Assembly (NCBI GenBank): GCA_902522865.1
Contig: CABYXC010000010.1
Coordinates: 1 to 58,888, forward strand
Source of the DNA: an uncultured Alphaproteobacteria bacterium
GTDB taxonomy: Bacteria; Pseudomonadota; Alphaproteobacteria; HIMB59; GCA-002718135
DNA: 58,888 nucleotides
Reading direction: 5' to 3'
Shown: piece by piece, positions 9,282-17,115 of the stretch
How positions within the stretch are numbered: position 1 is the first letter of the stretch
Layout: every line of letters starts with the position of its first letter
Program-made: the position numbers and the translations under genes
The notes under the pieces: model-generated
What the model was told of the DNA's origin: nothing
Database searches by the model: none
Seen by the model: the letters and a program-made list of their open reading frames with translations, nothing else

Positions 9282-9735
9282 TTAATTTTGCTCTAATTCT
9301 AATTTTTTTACCCAATAACAACTTTAATGAATTTGTGAAATTAAAAATTTCAGTTCCTAATTTATTAAATAATTCATTTTCTAAATCAATAATATTATCA
9401 ATAATATTATCAATTAAATCATTTCCTGCTTCAGTTAGAATTAAACTATCAGATCTTTTATCTTGTGGTTGTTGTTTCGATATTAATTTCTTTTCTTCTA
9501 GTTTAGAAACACGTAAACTAACAACTGATCTATCAATAGATGCATTTTTACATATATCCTGTTGAGTAATATTTATATTTTCTTGCTGTAATAAATAAAT
9601 TGTCTCGAGAATAAGATATTCATTTAATGTGATTTCACTTTCTTTTAATTTATTCCTTACTTTAGATTGCCATAAGTTTGATGTTTGCCATATTAATAAT
9701 GCTAATCTATTCTCATTAAGAGAAGTGTCTGCCAT
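9274..9735 (-). CDS. MarR-family transcriptional regulator
   Basis: Winged-helix repressor-type protein of 153 residues. The helix-turn-helix and wing are visible in the stretch with QQDICKNASIDRSVVSLRV (about 77-95), then KLEEKKLISKQ and a wing with QDKRSDSLILTEAG. The N- and C-terminal helices would form the dimer interface. A perfect inverted repeat stands just upstream of its own start, so it very probably represses itself and possibly the genes it overlaps (lysK, pyrD). A 12-base tandem duplication inside the gene (9387-9410) encodes a repeated NIID in the dimerisation helix. The ligand is unknown. Confidence 0.85.
   Translation of the reverse strand: MADTSLNENRLALLIWQTSNLWQSKVRNKLKESEITLNEYLILETIYLLQQENINITQQDICKNASIDRSVVSLRVSKLEEKKLISKQQPQDKRSDSLILTEAGNDLIDNIIDNIIDLENELFNKLGTEIFNFTNSLKLLLGKKIRIRAKLND
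9387..9410. repeat. 12-bp tandem duplication inside the marR-type gene
   Basis: Two perfect adjacent copies of CAATAATATTAT (plus the first four bases of a third) lie in frame in the regulator gene and encode NIID-NIID near the C-terminal helix. Being a multiple of three, copy number changes would add or remove four residues without a frameshift. Confidence 0.8.
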
Positions 9736-9741
9736 AGTTTT

Positions 9742-9764
9742 TATACAAACTGTTTGTATACAAA
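9742..9764. promoter_or_regulatory. Palindromic operator upstream of the marR-type gene
   Basis: TATACAAAC-T-GTTTGTATA (9742-9760) is a perfect 9-bp inverted repeat with one central base, and it overlaps a second perfect 12-bp palindrome, TTTGTATACAAA (9753-9764), giving three half-sites. It ends seven bases before the marR start codon. A TTGACA -35 on the minus strand lies at 9776-9781, and candidate -10 hexamers TATACA (9755-9760) or TATAAA (9740-9745) fall inside or beside the palindrome, so a bound dimer would block the promoter. Spacings from the -35 are not ideal (15 or 30 bases), so the exact promoter is unsure. Confidence 0.75.
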
Positions 9765-9783
9765 TTATTAATTTATGTCAATA

Positions 9784-10095
9784 CTATTCCGGAGCTATTT
9801 CTATCTCTAACCCATCAAGTTCTTCAGATAGATCAATTTGGCAGGATAATCTTGAATTATTTTTAACATCAAAAGCTTGGTCCAGCATAGATTCTTCATC
9901 ATCATCCATATTTTTCAACTTATTTATCCATTTATCATCAACATAAACATGACATGTAGCACAAGCACAACATCCTCCGCACGAAGCTTCAATATCATAG
10001 CCATTGTCTCTAAGGGTTTCCATTAATGTAAAATTACTATCATATTCAATTTCAGACTTTTTACCTGATCTATCTGTGATTATTAACTTTGGCAT
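9784..10095 (-). CDS. 2Fe-2S ferredoxin, adrenodoxin/Isc type
   Basis: Small one-electron carrier of 103 residues. The cluster ligands follow the vertebrate-type pattern Cys39-X5-Cys45-X2-Cys48-X36-Cys85; two extra cysteines (42 and 43) sit inside the first loop. The acidic C-terminal half is typical for docking to reductases. Its start codon overlaps the stop of the ferredoxin reductase by one base (TAATG), so the two are a redox pair made together. Likely electron acceptors include heme A synthesis, iron-sulfur assembly or a hydroxylase; the sequence does not decide. Confidence 0.93.
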   Translation of the reverse strand: MPKLIITDRSGKKSEIEYDSNFTLMETLRDNGYDIEASCGGCCACATCHVYVDDKWINKLKNMDDDEESMLDQAFDVKNNSRLSCQIDLSEELDGLEIEIAPE

Positions 10096-11105
10096 TAAAC
10101 GCCTAGTTTTTTCTGAAGTTCTTTGGAAGATGTTGTGTATCTAAAAATGTTTTTCTTATCAGGAAAGCAATACTTGAATACTTCTTGAGCCATTAAGGCA
10201 GACTCGTGAAATCCTGATAGAATAAGCTTAAGTTTTCCTGGGTACCAATTTATATCACCAATTGCAAAGATAGAAGGTGTAGACGTTTCAAATTTTTCAG
10301 TGTCCACTTTGATTAAGTTCTCGTGTAAGTTTAGGCCCCATTCCGCAATTGGACCTAGTTCCATTTTTAAACCAAAAAACGGTAAAAGATAATCTACTTC
10401 AATATTTAATTTTTCCTCATCATTTTCATATTCTAGCATTATTCTACTATCTTGAATTTTTGAAATCTTTTTTATTTGGCCCTTTAAAAATTTAATTTTT
10501 CCTTTTGTTTCTAATTCTTGCATTTTTGAAACGGAATCAGGTGCTGCCCTAAACTCTTTTCTTCTATGTATTAGAGTTACATTGGAATTCTTAGATAGTT
10601 CATTTGTCCAATCTAAAGCAGAATCTCCTCCTCCTGCAATTAAGAGTTTTTTATCCTTAAATATTGACTTGTCTCGAATTGCATAAAAAACACTCTTGTT
10701 TTCGAAACTCTCAATATTCTCAATCGGAGGTTTTCGGGGCACAAAACTTCCTGCTCCTGCTGCCACCACTACACATTTTGCTTCAACTTTTGTTCCAATA
10801 TTAGTTTCTACAATCCAACCATATTCTGTTTTAGCAATTTTCTCAACTTGTTGGTTAAGATGAAATTTAGGTTTAAATGGGTCTATCTGTTTAATTAACT
10901 CGTCAGTTAACTCTTGTCCTGTTACAACTGGTCTTGAGGGAATATCATAAATTGGTTTTTCTGGATACAATTCAGCACACTGACCTCCAACTTTATCTAA
11001 ATTATCAACTAAATGACATTTTATATTTAAAAGACCTAGTTCAAATACTGCAAATAAGCCTACTGGACCTGCACCTATAATTACTACATCAGTTTTTTGT
11101 ATCAT
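10095..11105 (-). CDS. Ferredoxin/flavodoxin-NADP reductase, thioredoxin-reductase-like
   Basis: FAD enzyme of 336 residues that moves electrons between NADPH and ferredoxin. The FAD motif GAGPVG (11-16) and a second dinucleotide motif GGGDSALDW (about 157-165) are present, but the CxxC disulfide of thioredoxin reductase is absent, which marks the TrxR-like FNR family. It is directly upstream of the ferredoxin with a one-base overlap, and divergent from ctaA across a 53-base gap. Confidence 0.9.
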   Translation of the reverse strand: MIQKTDVVIIGAGPVGLFAVFELGLLNIKCHLVDNLDKVGGQCAELYPEKPIYDIPSRPVVTGQELTDELIKQIDPFKPKFHLNQQVEKIAKTEYGWIVETNIGTKVEAKCVVVAAGAGSFVPRKPPIENIESFENKSVFYAIRDKSIFKDKKLLIAGGGDSALDWTNELSKNSNVTLIHRRKEFRAAPDSVSKMQELETKGKIKFLKGQIKKISKIQDSRIMLEYENDEEKLNIEVDYLLPFFGLKMELGPIAEWGLNLHENLIKVDTEKFETSTPSIFAIGDINWYPGKLKLILSGFHESALMAQEVFKYCFPDKKNIFRYTTSSKELQKKLGV

Positions 11106-11158
11106 ATCTGAAAAATAACAACTTTTTTTATTATTTCTAGGGATTATATATATTCTGA

Positions 11159-12214
11159 ATGAATTACTCTAATACTTCGAGATATTATAATCCTGCCATT
11201 TATATATGGCTATTAACAATAACCGCAATGGTTTTATTAATTATAGTAATAGGAGGTTTAACAAGATTAACTGACTCTGGACTTTCTATGACCGACTGGC
11301 GTCCAATTTTAGGTGTAATTCCTCCACTGAGTTTAGAAAGTTGGTTGGCTGTATTCGAAATGTATAAACAAACACCAGAATACAAAATAGTTAACAAAAA
11401 TATGACGTTAAATGAATTTAAATATATTTTTTGGTGGGAGTGGTTTCATAGAATATTTGCAAGAGCCATAGGAATTGTCTTTTTAATACCTTTAATTTAC
11501 TTCAGTTTTAAAAAGCAAATTCAATCGTCACTATATATAAGACTTGGTATTGTGTTTGTGTTTGGTTTGTTTCAAGCAGTTGTTGGGTGGTGGATGGTAA
11601 AGAGTGGATTGACTGAAAATCCTTATGTAAGCCCTTATAGACTTACTTTTCATCTTATAAATGCTCTTATAATTTTCTCAATACTATTATGGATAGCAAT
11701 GGATTATAGGTATTCTTCTAATATAAGTTTTTTATCTACTCCAAAGACAATTGAATTTTATATTTTAATTGCTGTAATCTTAATATTTATCACAATTGCG
11801 ACAGGTGGATTTATGGCAGGAACCAACTCTGGACAATCATTTAATACTTTTCCACTAATGAATGGAAAAATTATACCTGATGATTACATTATTGATGATT
11901 TAGGTATTTATAATATTTTTGAAAATACAGTTGCAATAAATTTTAACCACCGCTGGTTATCAATTTTTGTTTTTTTTTATATCCTATTTGTGTGTTTCAG
12001 ATTTATTAAATTTGATAATAAAAACGTTTCAAGTACTCTTCTGTATTTAGTCTTATTCTTTCTAATATTACAAGTAATTTTAGGTATTATTACTCTTTTA
12101 AGTAATGTTTACTTACCAGTCGCAAGCTTACATCAAACTAATTCAATTTTATTATTATCAACTTTATTAATTAGTTATCATCAAATTAAAATTAGAAAGG
12201 TTAAAAATGTCTAA
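11159..12214 (+). CDS. ctaA: Heme A synthase
   Basis: Inner-membrane monooxygenase that oxidises the C8 methyl of heme O to make heme A for aa3-type cytochrome oxidase. 351 residues with about eight membrane segments; the four heme-ligand histidines of the family are at 97 (EWFHR), 165 (TFHLI), 264 (FNHRW) and 325 (LHQTN). The first segment ends in IGGLTRLTDSGLSM, a CtaA signature. No cytochrome oxidase subunit gene is in the window. The downstream SDR overlaps its stop by 8 bases. Confidence 0.95.
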   Translation: MNYSNTSRYYNPAIYIWLLTITAMVLLIIVIGGLTRLTDSGLSMTDWRPILGVIPPLSLESWLAVFEMYKQTPEYKIVNKNMTLNEFKYIFWWEWFHRIFARAIGIVFLIPLIYFSFKKQIQSSLYIRLGIVFVFGLFQAVVGWWMVKSGLTENPYVSPYRLTFHLINALIIFSILLWIAMDYRYSSNISFLSTPKTIEFYILIAVILIFITIATGGFMAGTNSGQSFNTFPLMNGKIIPDDYIIDDLGIYNIFENTVAINFNHRWLSIFVFFYILFVCFRFIKFDNKNVSSTLLYLVLFFLILQVILGIITLLSNVYLPVASLHQTNSILLLSTLLISYHQIKIRKVKNV

Positions 12215-12932
12215 CAAAAATATATTTGTCTTTGGGGGAACGGGCTCTATTGGAAAATCATTATCAAAAAAACTGAAGAGCAATAATTATGATCCAATAA
12301 TTATTTCTAGAAATGAGACAGAATTAAAACAATTATCTGAAGAAATTGGTTGCGAATATAAAGTTTGTGATGTTTTAGATTTTGATAAAGTTAAAAGTAT
12401 TTCGGAAGAATATAAAGATCGATTATGTGGTATTGCTTTTTGTGTTGGATCTATAAATTTAAAACCTCTCAAAATGACTAAAGATGAGGATTTTATTGAT
12501 TCTTTTAAAATAAATACACTTAGTGCTGTAAATGCAATTAAGTTTAATCAAGAAACTCTAGCTAAAAATACTGGTAGTATTCTACTTTATTCAACTATTG
12601 CTGTTAAACAGGGTTTTACTAATCACACAATAGTCTCTACCGCAAAAGGTGCCATTGAAGGGCTTACTTTAAGCTTAGCAGCAGAATTTGCTCCAAAAAT
12701 TAAAGTTAATTGTATTGCACCAAGTTTAACAGACGCAAAAATGACACAAAAGTTACTTAGTAATGAAACTATTAAGAAAGCAATTGAAAATATGCATCCT
12801 TTGCCTAAAATTGGATCTGGTGATGATTTCTCAGATATTGGAAGTTTTCTATTAAGTGACAAAAATAGTTGGATTACTGGACAAATATTTCATATAGATG
12901 GTGGAAGATCATCATTAAGAATTAAATCGTGA
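12207..12932 (+). CDS. Short-chain dehydrogenase/reductase-fold protein lacking the catalytic tyrosine
   Basis: Rossmann-fold SDR of 241 residues with GGTGSIG cofactor motif (10-16) and the family C-terminal HIDGG. The classical Ser-Tyr-Lys site is broken: Lys147 is present and Ser129/Thr130 may serve, but the tyrosine four residues before the lysine is Val143 (IVSTAK). Either it is not an oxidoreductase in the usual sense or another residue replaces tyrosine. It overlaps ctaA by 8 bases and the next gene by 4 (GTGA), so it belongs to the ctaA operon. Substrate unknown. Confidence 0.85.
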   Translation: MSNKNIFVFGGTGSIGKSLSKKLKSNNYDPIIISRNETELKQLSEEIGCEYKVCDVLDFDKVKSISEEYKDRLCGIAFCVGSINLKPLKMTKDEDFIDSFKINTLSAVNAIKFNQETLAKNTGSILLYSTIAVKQGFTNHTIVSTAKGAIEGLTLSLAAEFAPKIKVNCIAPSLTDAKMTQKLLSNETIKKAIENMHPLPKIGSGDDFSDIGSFLLSDKNSWITGQIFHIDGGRSSLRIKS

Positions 12933-13612
12933 AATATATCTCTATAATTTGTTTATCTCTTTTTTCTTTTAGTGTTTTTAGTCAGCCATTTCCAATACCT
13001 GATGATAAAGAAGTTAGCTTTGATGTTATTAGAAAAAAGAAAAATATAGGGAGCTTAATATCAAAATTTATAGAAAATGAAGATAGTATTGTTATACATT
13101 CAGTCTTAAAGATAAATGTTAAAGTTTTATTTATTCCAGCATACAAATTTTTTCAAGAAACTAAAGAAACTTGGAAAAATGGTGAATTTGTATCAATAGA
13201 TGGATTTACAGACTTTGAAGATGATCGAGAATATAAAATAATTGGAAATGATGAAGACAATTTTTTTATTGCTAGTGGTATGGATGGGCAATTAAAATTA
13301 GATAAAAATATAGTGCCATTAAATTATTGGAATCTTGAAATGTTAAATGAAAAAGAAGTATTTGATATTCAAAAAGGTATTGTAAGAACTATAGAAGTAA
13401 AGCAACTGGAAGATGAAAAAATTAAAATCAATAACATTGAAATATTAGCTAACAAGTATGTTTTCAATGCATCAAAAAATCCAAAAGATAAAGGGCCGTT
13501 CCCTGAGTACACACTTTGGTATTTTGAAAAAGAGCTCATGAAAATGCAATTCAAAAACCCTAATGATAAAAAAAATATTATAACAATAATTCGTAATGAT
13601 TGGAGTCTATAG
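12929..13612 (+). CDS. DUF6134-type secreted protein
   Basis: Exported protein of 227 residues. The N-terminus is a signal peptide (basic residue, hydrophobic core, cleavage probably after VFSQ at about 19). The rest is mostly beta-strand in character, with the pattern FDVIRKKKNIGS near the start and a late YWN, which resembles the DUF6134 family as I recall it. The function is unknown; periplasmic location is inferred. The start is GTG, overlapping the SDR stop as GTGA, so translation is probably coupled. Confidence 0.65.
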   Translation: MKYISIICLSLFSFSVFSQPFPIPDDKEVSFDVIRKKKNIGSLISKFIENEDSIVIHSVLKINVKVLFIPAYKFFQETKETWKNGEFVSIDGFTDFEDDREYKIIGNDEDNFFIASGMDGQLKLDKNIVPLNYWNLEMLNEKEVFDIQKGIVRTIEVKQLEDEKIKINNIEILANKYVFNASKNPKDKGPFPEYTLWYFEKELMKMQFKNPNDKKNIITIIRNDWSL

Positions 13613-14371
13613 TTGCAAACTATATGGATTACTGGTGGATCTTCAGGTATTGGTTTTGCTACAGCAAAAGAATTTTTAAATAATAATTGGCAAGTTGTAA
13701 TTTCTTCAAGTAATAAAATAAAACTTGAATCTGCAAAAAAAAAATTAGAACTAAATAATAATAAAAATTTAGTTCATGCTATTGTATGTGATATTTCTTC
13801 AAAAAATAATGTTGATGAAACGATTAATTCTATAGAAAAAAATATTGGTAAAATTGATATAGCATTATTAAATGCATCAGCTTATAGTCCAAACAAAAAT
13901 CAAGTATTTGATATTTCAAACTACGAATTGCTAGTAGATGTAAATATCAAAGGCACTTTGTATTGTGTTAACAAATTAAAAGATGTTATGAAAAATAGAA
14001 ATAATACAATTGCTATTATTTCTTCACCGTTGGGATATAGAGGTTGGCCAACAGCTGGGGCTTATGGTATTTCTAAGGCGGCTCAATTAAGCTTGAGTGA
14101 AAGCTTGTATTTTGATTTCAAAAAGTTGAACATTAATGTTAGAGTCATATGTCCAGGTTTTATTGATACCGAAGCAACCAAAAAAAATAGCTTTAAAATG
14201 CCTTTTTTAAAAAGTGCTGAATATGCAGGAAAAAAAATATTTGATAGATTAACTAAAGGTAAAGAATTTGAAATAATTTTTCCATATTTGATTGTATATT
14301 TTTTTAAATTTACAAGGATATTACCTTACAAAATATATTTTTATATATGGAAAAAATTAGGGAATTTTTAG
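13613..14371 (+). CDS. Short-chain dehydrogenase/reductase
   Basis: Classical SDR of 252 residues with an intact active site: cofactor loop TGGSSGIG (7-14), Asn in NASA (87-90) and Ser137/138, Tyr151, Lys155 (YGISK). The C-terminal 40 residues are hydrophobic and aromatic, suggesting membrane association or a lipid-like substrate. The start is TTG placed immediately after the stop of the DUF6134 gene; no ATG exists nearby. It is the last gene of the ctaA run and shares its stop bases (TTAG) with pfk on the other strand. Substrate unknown. Confidence 0.85.
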   Translation: MQTIWITGGSSGIGFATAKEFLNNNWQVVISSSNKIKLESAKKKLELNNNKNLVHAIVCDISSKNNVDETINSIEKNIGKIDIALLNASAYSPNKNQVFDISNYELLVDVNIKGTLYCVNKLKDVMKNRNNTIAIISSPLGYRGWPTAGAYGISKAAQLSLSESLYFDFKKLNINVRVICPGFIDTEATKKNSFKMPFLKSAEYAGKKIFDRLTKGKEFEIIFPYLIVYFFKFTRILPYKIYFYIWKKLGNF

Positions 14372-15453
14372 TTTGTTTCACCAATATAAATTCCAAGTCC
14401 TTCAGCTACTTTAATCAAAGGATCATTTTTTTGAACAGTTTTTGAATATCCAGCAACTTGACTAAGCATCAAATCTTGTACTCCTCTGTCTTTCCATACA
14501 ACTACTCTATTAAATTTTTTCTTTGCAATTAAATCAACCGCATAAACCCCAAAGGCACTTGCAATTAAACGATCTCTATGAGTTGGTTGAGCACCTCTTT
14601 GAACATGCCCTAGAACTGTAACTCTTGTTTCAGAGTCTGTTATTTTATAAATTTCATCACCAAGATAATTTCCAATCCCTCCAAGGCGCACCTCTCCATC
14701 CACATATTTCACTGTAGCTTTTTTACCGTTTTCTTTTTTTACAGCTTCTGCAACAACGATTAATGCATGATTTCTTCCTTTAGATCTAAGTTTCTCAATA
14801 TGGTCAGCAATAGATTTTATAGAATATTGAATCTCCGGAATCAAAATAACATCTGCTCCTCCAGCTATTCCTGCATTCAAAGCAATGTGACCTGCATCTC
14901 TGCCCATTACTTCTAAAATCATTACTCTTCTGTGGCTAGCAGCTGTTGGTTGAAGCATATCTAATGCATTTGTTGCAACATCAACTGCAGTATCATATCC
15001 TATAGAAAGCTCATTATGCTTTACATCATTGTCTATAGTCTTTGGAATACCAACAAAATTTATATTACCTTTTTTTGTAATACTTTGGAGAATTTTTAAA
15101 CTTCCATCTCCACCGATACCTATTAGTGCATCTATTTCTAATTTTTTAAAACCTTCTATAACTAAATCAGATGAGTCTATTTTTTTTCCATTCCTTATAA
15201 TTTTTTTAAAAGGGTTGCCTTTGTTATTTGATCCCAAAAAAGTTCCACCCATTCTCATTAAGCTACCTTCAAAATTTTGAGGATTTAATTTGATAACGTC
15301 CAGTGGTTCTTTCAACAGGCCTAATGTTCCATCTTTAATTCCATAGACTTCCCAATTGTACTTATTATGTGCCCTCAAGGTAACAGCTCTAATTACTGCA
15401 TTTAAACCTGCGCAATCTCCACCACTTGTTAAAATTGCTATTTTTTTTACCAC
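14368..15453 (-). CDS. pfkA: 6-phosphofructokinase (phosphoryl donor uncertain)
   Basis: Phosphorylates fructose 6-phosphate to the 1,6-bisphosphate, the committing step of glycolysis. 361 residues of the PfkA superfamily: TSGGDCAGLN (9-18), GGDGS (114-118) and PKTIDND (137-143) with catalytic Asp141. The donor-specifying residues disagree: Gly117 (E. coli Gly104) is the ATP type, while Lys138 (E. coli Gly124) is the residue of pyrophosphate enzymes and of the PKTID group. The start is GTG. With pyk at 25298 it suggests a working Embden-Meyerhof route, which classical SAR11 genomes lack. Confidence 0.9.
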   Translation of the reverse strand: MVKKIAILTSGGDCAGLNAVIRAVTLRAHNKYNWEVYGIKDGTLGLLKEPLDVIKLNPQNFEGSLMRMGGTFLGSNNKGNPFKKIIRNGKKIDSSDLVIEGFKKLEIDALIGIGGDGSLKILQSITKKGNINFVGIPKTIDNDVKHNELSIGYDTAVDVATNALDMLQPTAASHRRVMILEVMGRDAGHIALNAGIAGGADVILIPEIQYSIKSIADHIEKLRSKGRNHALIVVAEAVKKENGKKATVKYVDGEVRLGGIGNYLGDEIYKITDSETRVTVLGHVQRGAQPTHRDRLIASAFGVYAVDLIAKKKFNRVVVWKDRGVQDLMLSQVAGYSKTVQKNDPLIKVAEGLGIYIGETN

Positions 15454-15497
15454 AGGGTGTTTATATACTATTATTATATTTTTACTTATTTATTTTC

Positions 15498-15698
15498 ATG
15501 GATGACATAAACAAACTTATAGAAATTTTAAAAAATTTTGAACAAGAACACAGAGATCTTGATGAAATACTCATTCGGCTTCAAGAAAAAAATACTGTAG
15601 ATTTTTTACAAATTCAAAGGTTAAAAAAAAGAAAATTAATCCTAAAAGATAAAATATTAGAAATTCAAAATAAATTAGAGCCAGATAGTATAGCTTAA
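15498..15698 (+). CDS. DUF465 (YdcH-like) small protein
   Basis: A 66-residue, highly charged, almost wholly helical protein of the YdcH/DUF465 type: a coiled-coil hairpin with the family pattern EHRDLDE (residues about 15-21) and LKKRKLILKDKI. The ATG at 15498 is preferred because the open frame upstream would add a hydrophobic stretch foreign to the family. It is divergent from pfk (44-base gap) and shares TTAA with the COQ9 gene stop. Function unknown. Confidence 0.85.
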   Translation: MDDINKLIEILKNFEQEHRDLDEILIRLQEKNTVDFLQIQRLKKRKLILKDKILEIQNKLEPDSIA

Positions 15699-16312
15699 GC
15701 TAAAAAACTTTTTAAAAATTTAGGAGCGTTATCCTTAATAAAAGATATTCTTTCCTTAATTCTTGGAATTTTTGATATTCTCTTAAGATTTTTATCAATA
15801 TTTTCTTCAACATGCTTCATTTCTTTGGAAAAAAAAACGAACAAGGCATTAGTATATACTCCTGATAAAATCAGTCTTTTTGTATAAAAATTGAAATCTG
15901 TTGAATTATCTCCAGCTAAATACCACATTGTACTAACTGAATTATATAAACTCATTTTTGATATTTTGTTATTTGTGGGTAGCAAAAGATGGTTAAAGGT
16001 TTTTTTATAAAATTCTTTATCTTCATTTAATATATCAAATCGTAATAATAATATTTTTTTTATTCTTTTGTTAATTGGAAAATTAATTAAATTAATTTTT
16101 TTTAATTTATATTCAAGTTTTTCATTAATATTTTGTAAAGCATATTCTAATAAATCTTTATATCCATCAGGGAAAAAATAGAATAAATCATTTTTTTCTA
16201 TATTTTGTTTTTGTAATTTTGAAAATATTTCTGATGACCAACCTTCAATTGATACGATTTTTTTTGTTTTTTTGAGAATATCTTCTTTTTTTTTATTTTC
16301 TGTTTTGTTCAT
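15695..16312 (-). CDS. COQ9-family protein
   Basis: 205-residue helical protein of the COQ9/TIGR02396 family, which has a TetR-like fold and in eukaryotes delivers lipid intermediates to the COQ7 hydroxylase in ubiquinone synthesis. The conserved-looking block STMWYLAGDNSTDFNFYTKR (about 121-140) is the family signature. In alphaproteobacteria the gene is usually next to rpsU, as here with def between. It overlaps the def stop by 20 bases. The N-terminal part is very Lys-rich. Confidence 0.85.
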   Translation of the reverse strand: MNKTENKKKEDILKKTKKIVSIEGWSSEIFSKLQKQNIEKNDLFYFFPDGYKDLLEYALQNINEKLEYKLKKINLINFPINKRIKKILLLRFDILNEDKEFYKKTFNHLLLPTNNKISKMSLYNSVSTMWYLAGDNSTDFNFYTKRLILSGVYTNALFVFFSKEMKHVEENIDKNLKRISKIPRIKERISFIKDNAPKFLKSFLA

Positions 16313-16823
16313 TTTTCCAATATGTAGTTATTTCTTTTTCAAAACCAAAAGCATTTTTATGTGCTAAGCGTGATGTATACAGAATGCCGTTTAAGTGATC
16401 TACCTCATGTTGTACTACCCTTGCGTGTAAGCCTTCAACTTCATTTTCAATTTCTTTACCATCAAGATCAAATCCAGAATATTTGATTTTTTTAAATCTT
16501 CTAACTAAACCCTGCATACCAGGTATTGATAAACAACCTTCCCAATCATCCTCAGTTTCTTTTCCCATGGGTGTAAAAATAGGATTTATTAATGGTGTTA
16601 TCTCAATTTTATCTTTCTCTTCATTATCAGGATTACGAAAAACTATTATTTTCTTTGAAATATGTACTTGGGGTGCAGCTAAACCTATACCGTTATAGTC
16701 AAGCATTGTTTCAGACATATCATAAACTATTTTTTTTAGAGAATCTGAAGAGAATTCTTTTATCTCAGAACATTCTTTTAGCAAGATTGGATGACCGATT
16801 TTTGATATTTTGAGAATAGACAC
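16293..16823 (-). CDS. def: Peptide deformylase
   Basis: Removes the formyl group from nascent protein N-termini. All three motifs are present: GIGLAAPQ (45-52), EGCLS with metal ligand Cys97, and HEVDH (His139, Glu140, His143). 176 residues is standard. It is not next to fmt here, as it often is elsewhere. It is divergent from rpsU. Confidence 0.97.
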   Translation of the reverse strand: MSILKISKIGHPILLKECSEIKEFSSDSLKKIVYDMSETMLDYNGIGLAAPQVHISKKIIVFRNPDNEEKDKIEITPLINPIFTPMGKETEDDWEGCLSIPGMQGLVRRFKKIKYSGFDLDGKEIENEVEGLHARVVQHEVDHLNGILYTSRLAHKNAFGFEKEITTYWKNEQNRK

Positions 16824-16917
16824 ATAATAAATATAAGTATTTTTTCTAATATACCAATAGATTAATTCAATATATCCGTTTGCAAATAATATAAGTTTGT
16901 GTTACTAGCCCGTCCCA

Positions 16918-17115
16918 ATGACACTTTTTGTAAATGTAAAAGATAATAACGTAGAACAAGCAATTAGAACGCTTAAAAAGAAAATGCAGCGTGAAGGTTT
17001 GTATAAAGAAATGAAACTACGTAAACATTACGAAAAACCGTGTTTGAAACGCGCTCGAGAAAAAGAAGAAAATATTAGAAGAGCTAGGAAGTCTGCAAAA
17101 AGAAATAACGATTAA
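16918..17115 (+). CDS. rpsU: 30S ribosomal protein S21
   Basis: Small-subunit protein S21, 65 residues, very basic, with [16 protein letters not shown] near the N-terminus. S21 sits near the 3' end of 16S rRNA and helps message binding. No Shine-Dalgarno sequence is visible before the ATG (the preceding bases are CTAGCCCGTCCC). A TTGCAA (16880-16885) and TACTAG (16903-16908) pair 17 bases apart could be a promoter but would leave almost no leader. The stop shares TTAA with pntB. Confidence 0.95.
   Translation: MTLFVNVKDNNVEQAIRTLKKKMQREGLYKEMKLRKHYEKPCLKRAREKEENIRRARKSAKRNND

Noticed and set aside
9742..9764. Palindrome as a transcription terminator for the ferredoxin gene
   Set aside because: It has no GC-rich stem and no U-run, and it sits over the marR promoter region; a regulator site fits better.
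16880..16908. TTGCAA/TACTAG pair as an rpsU promoter feature
   Set aside because: The -10 match is weak and would leave only about three to four bases of leader, so I did not list it as a feature.
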